Positions 6,376 to 6,846 of a stretch of DNA of 6,846 nucleotides are shown in pieces. Position numbers and translations under genes: made by a program. Below the pieces are notes generated by a model. That model ran no database searches. It had not been told where the DNA came from and worked only from the letters and a program-made list of their open reading frames with translations. The stretch comes from JBBQIY01 sp964618405. GTDB taxonomy: Bacteria > Verrucomicrobiota > Kiritimatiellia > RFP12 > UBA3636. The stretch lies in assembly GCA_964618405.1 (NCBI GenBank), contig CAZUAY010000208.1, positions 1-6,846 on the forward strand, in the 5' to 3' direction. Within the stretch, counting starts at the first letter, position 1. Each line of letters opens with the position of its first letter.

Positions 6376-6846
6376 CTATTTGAGGCGGTATAAATGAACA
6401 GCGTAGGGCGCAAATGTATCGGTAAAAACTCCCTCCTTCAACTTCAGCGTCCGGTTCTCACCAAGAACTTCGACAGTTGCCGTCCCCTTCTGCTTGCAGG
6501 TGAAGGTTGCTGTAGTCGGCGCGTCGCGCATCGCCACTGCGAACACGTAGGTCGCCTCTAGATCCTGTTTCACCATGATATCAATCGGCACCGTGGTCTC
6601 GGATGACTTCACGCTCACGTGATTGCGCATTATCAGGCTCATCACCGTGCATCCACCCGATGATGATGTCGTTGCTCGCATCCGACAGGCCTACCTCATT
6701 CTGTTCGCAAATCACAGACATGCCTGCGGCCTTTAGCATCGGTGGGAGGAGTGAAAGTATTTTGCGAGGGTGGCGCCTGAGATCTGCCCTGCTGTGCTAT
6801 CAACCCAGTTGTCGCAATAAGCGCGGTGCGGTTTTAAACATAGAGA
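6376..6846 (-). pseudogene. Decayed glycoside-hydrolase-like gene, frameshifted and internally deleted, cut by the window edge
   Basis: Three minus-strand frames each hold coherent protein. From 6846 to about 6754 one frame reads NWVDSTAGQISGATLAKYF and then hits a stop. From about 6748 a second frame reads MLKAAGMSVICEQNEVG and later IIIGWMHGDEPDNAQS, reaching about 6620. From about 6620 to the TAG at 6378-6376 a third frame reads VSVKSSETTVPIDIMVKQ, then YVFAVAMRDAPTTATF, VEVLGENRTLKL and FAPYAVHLYRLK. The first two pieces look like the barrel of a retaining glycosidase-like protein, with E in GDEPD perhaps catalytic. The last looks like the C-terminal beta-sandwich that ends such proteins. 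In relatives I recall, a few hundred residues separate these parts, so a large internal deletion is inferred. The short bridge FTPPTDA in a further reading near 6756-6736 suggests an extra one-base slip. The open frame from the ATG at 6681 is an artefact: its first 19 residues are out-of-frame sequence. The 5' end lies beyond the window. Confidence 0.75.

Noticed and set aside
6376..6681. Intact 101-residue gene starting at the ATG at 6681
   Set aside because: Its first 19 residues are the conserved GDEPDNAQ region read in the wrong frame. Only the part after about 6620 is genuine protein, so it is the tail of a pseudogene.

Overview
The window reads almost entirely on the minus strand. It holds one very large metabolic gene, a small membrane-protein gene in front of it, a toxin-antitoxin cassette, and the wreck of a fourth gene that runs off the right edge. 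No rRNA, tRNA, CRISPR array or transposase was found. The organism is a bacterium: Shine-Dalgarno sequences and sigma70-like promoters are visible. A Planctomycetes-Verrucomicrobia-Lentisphaerae-type genome is my best guess, because the decayed gene at the right edge resembles a protein family I associate with that group. This is recalled family knowledge, not a search result.

Layout, read in the direction of transcription (right to left). (1) 6846-6376: a glycoside-hydrolase-like pseudogene with frameshifts and an apparent large internal deletion. (2) 6341-6293: a palindromic repeat. (3) 6199-6171: a good promoter driving a two-gene Phd/YefM-ParE-type toxin-antitoxin operon (antitoxin 6144-5899, toxin 5896-5579). 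(4) 5576-5530: a second copy of the same repeat, just past the toxin stop codon. (5) 5483-5475: an extended -10 promoter, followed by a six-helix membrane protein (5417-4656) and, 6 bases later, a giant bifunctional glycogen debranching enzyme (4649-363). (6) 362-1: non-coding sequence with a weak possible terminator, a perfect 7-base tandem repeat and scattered repeat fragments.

The main metabolic content is the debranching enzyme. It joins a GH13 glucanotransferase half to a GDE_N/GDE_C amylo-1,6-glucosidase half in one chain of about 1428 residues. This is the plan of the eukaryotic AGL/Gdb1 enzyme, not the GlgX/TreX direct debranchers usual in bacteria. All the catalytic acids expected in both halves are present. 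The membrane protein is co-transcribed with it but has no obvious role in glycogen metabolism.

The strip from 5530 to the right edge looks like accessory sequence: a selfish-type cassette between two same-orientation copies of a repeat, next to a dead gene. I found no convincing entirely new system. The items most worth a second look are the bifunctional debrancher, the repeat-flanked cassette and the pseudogene.
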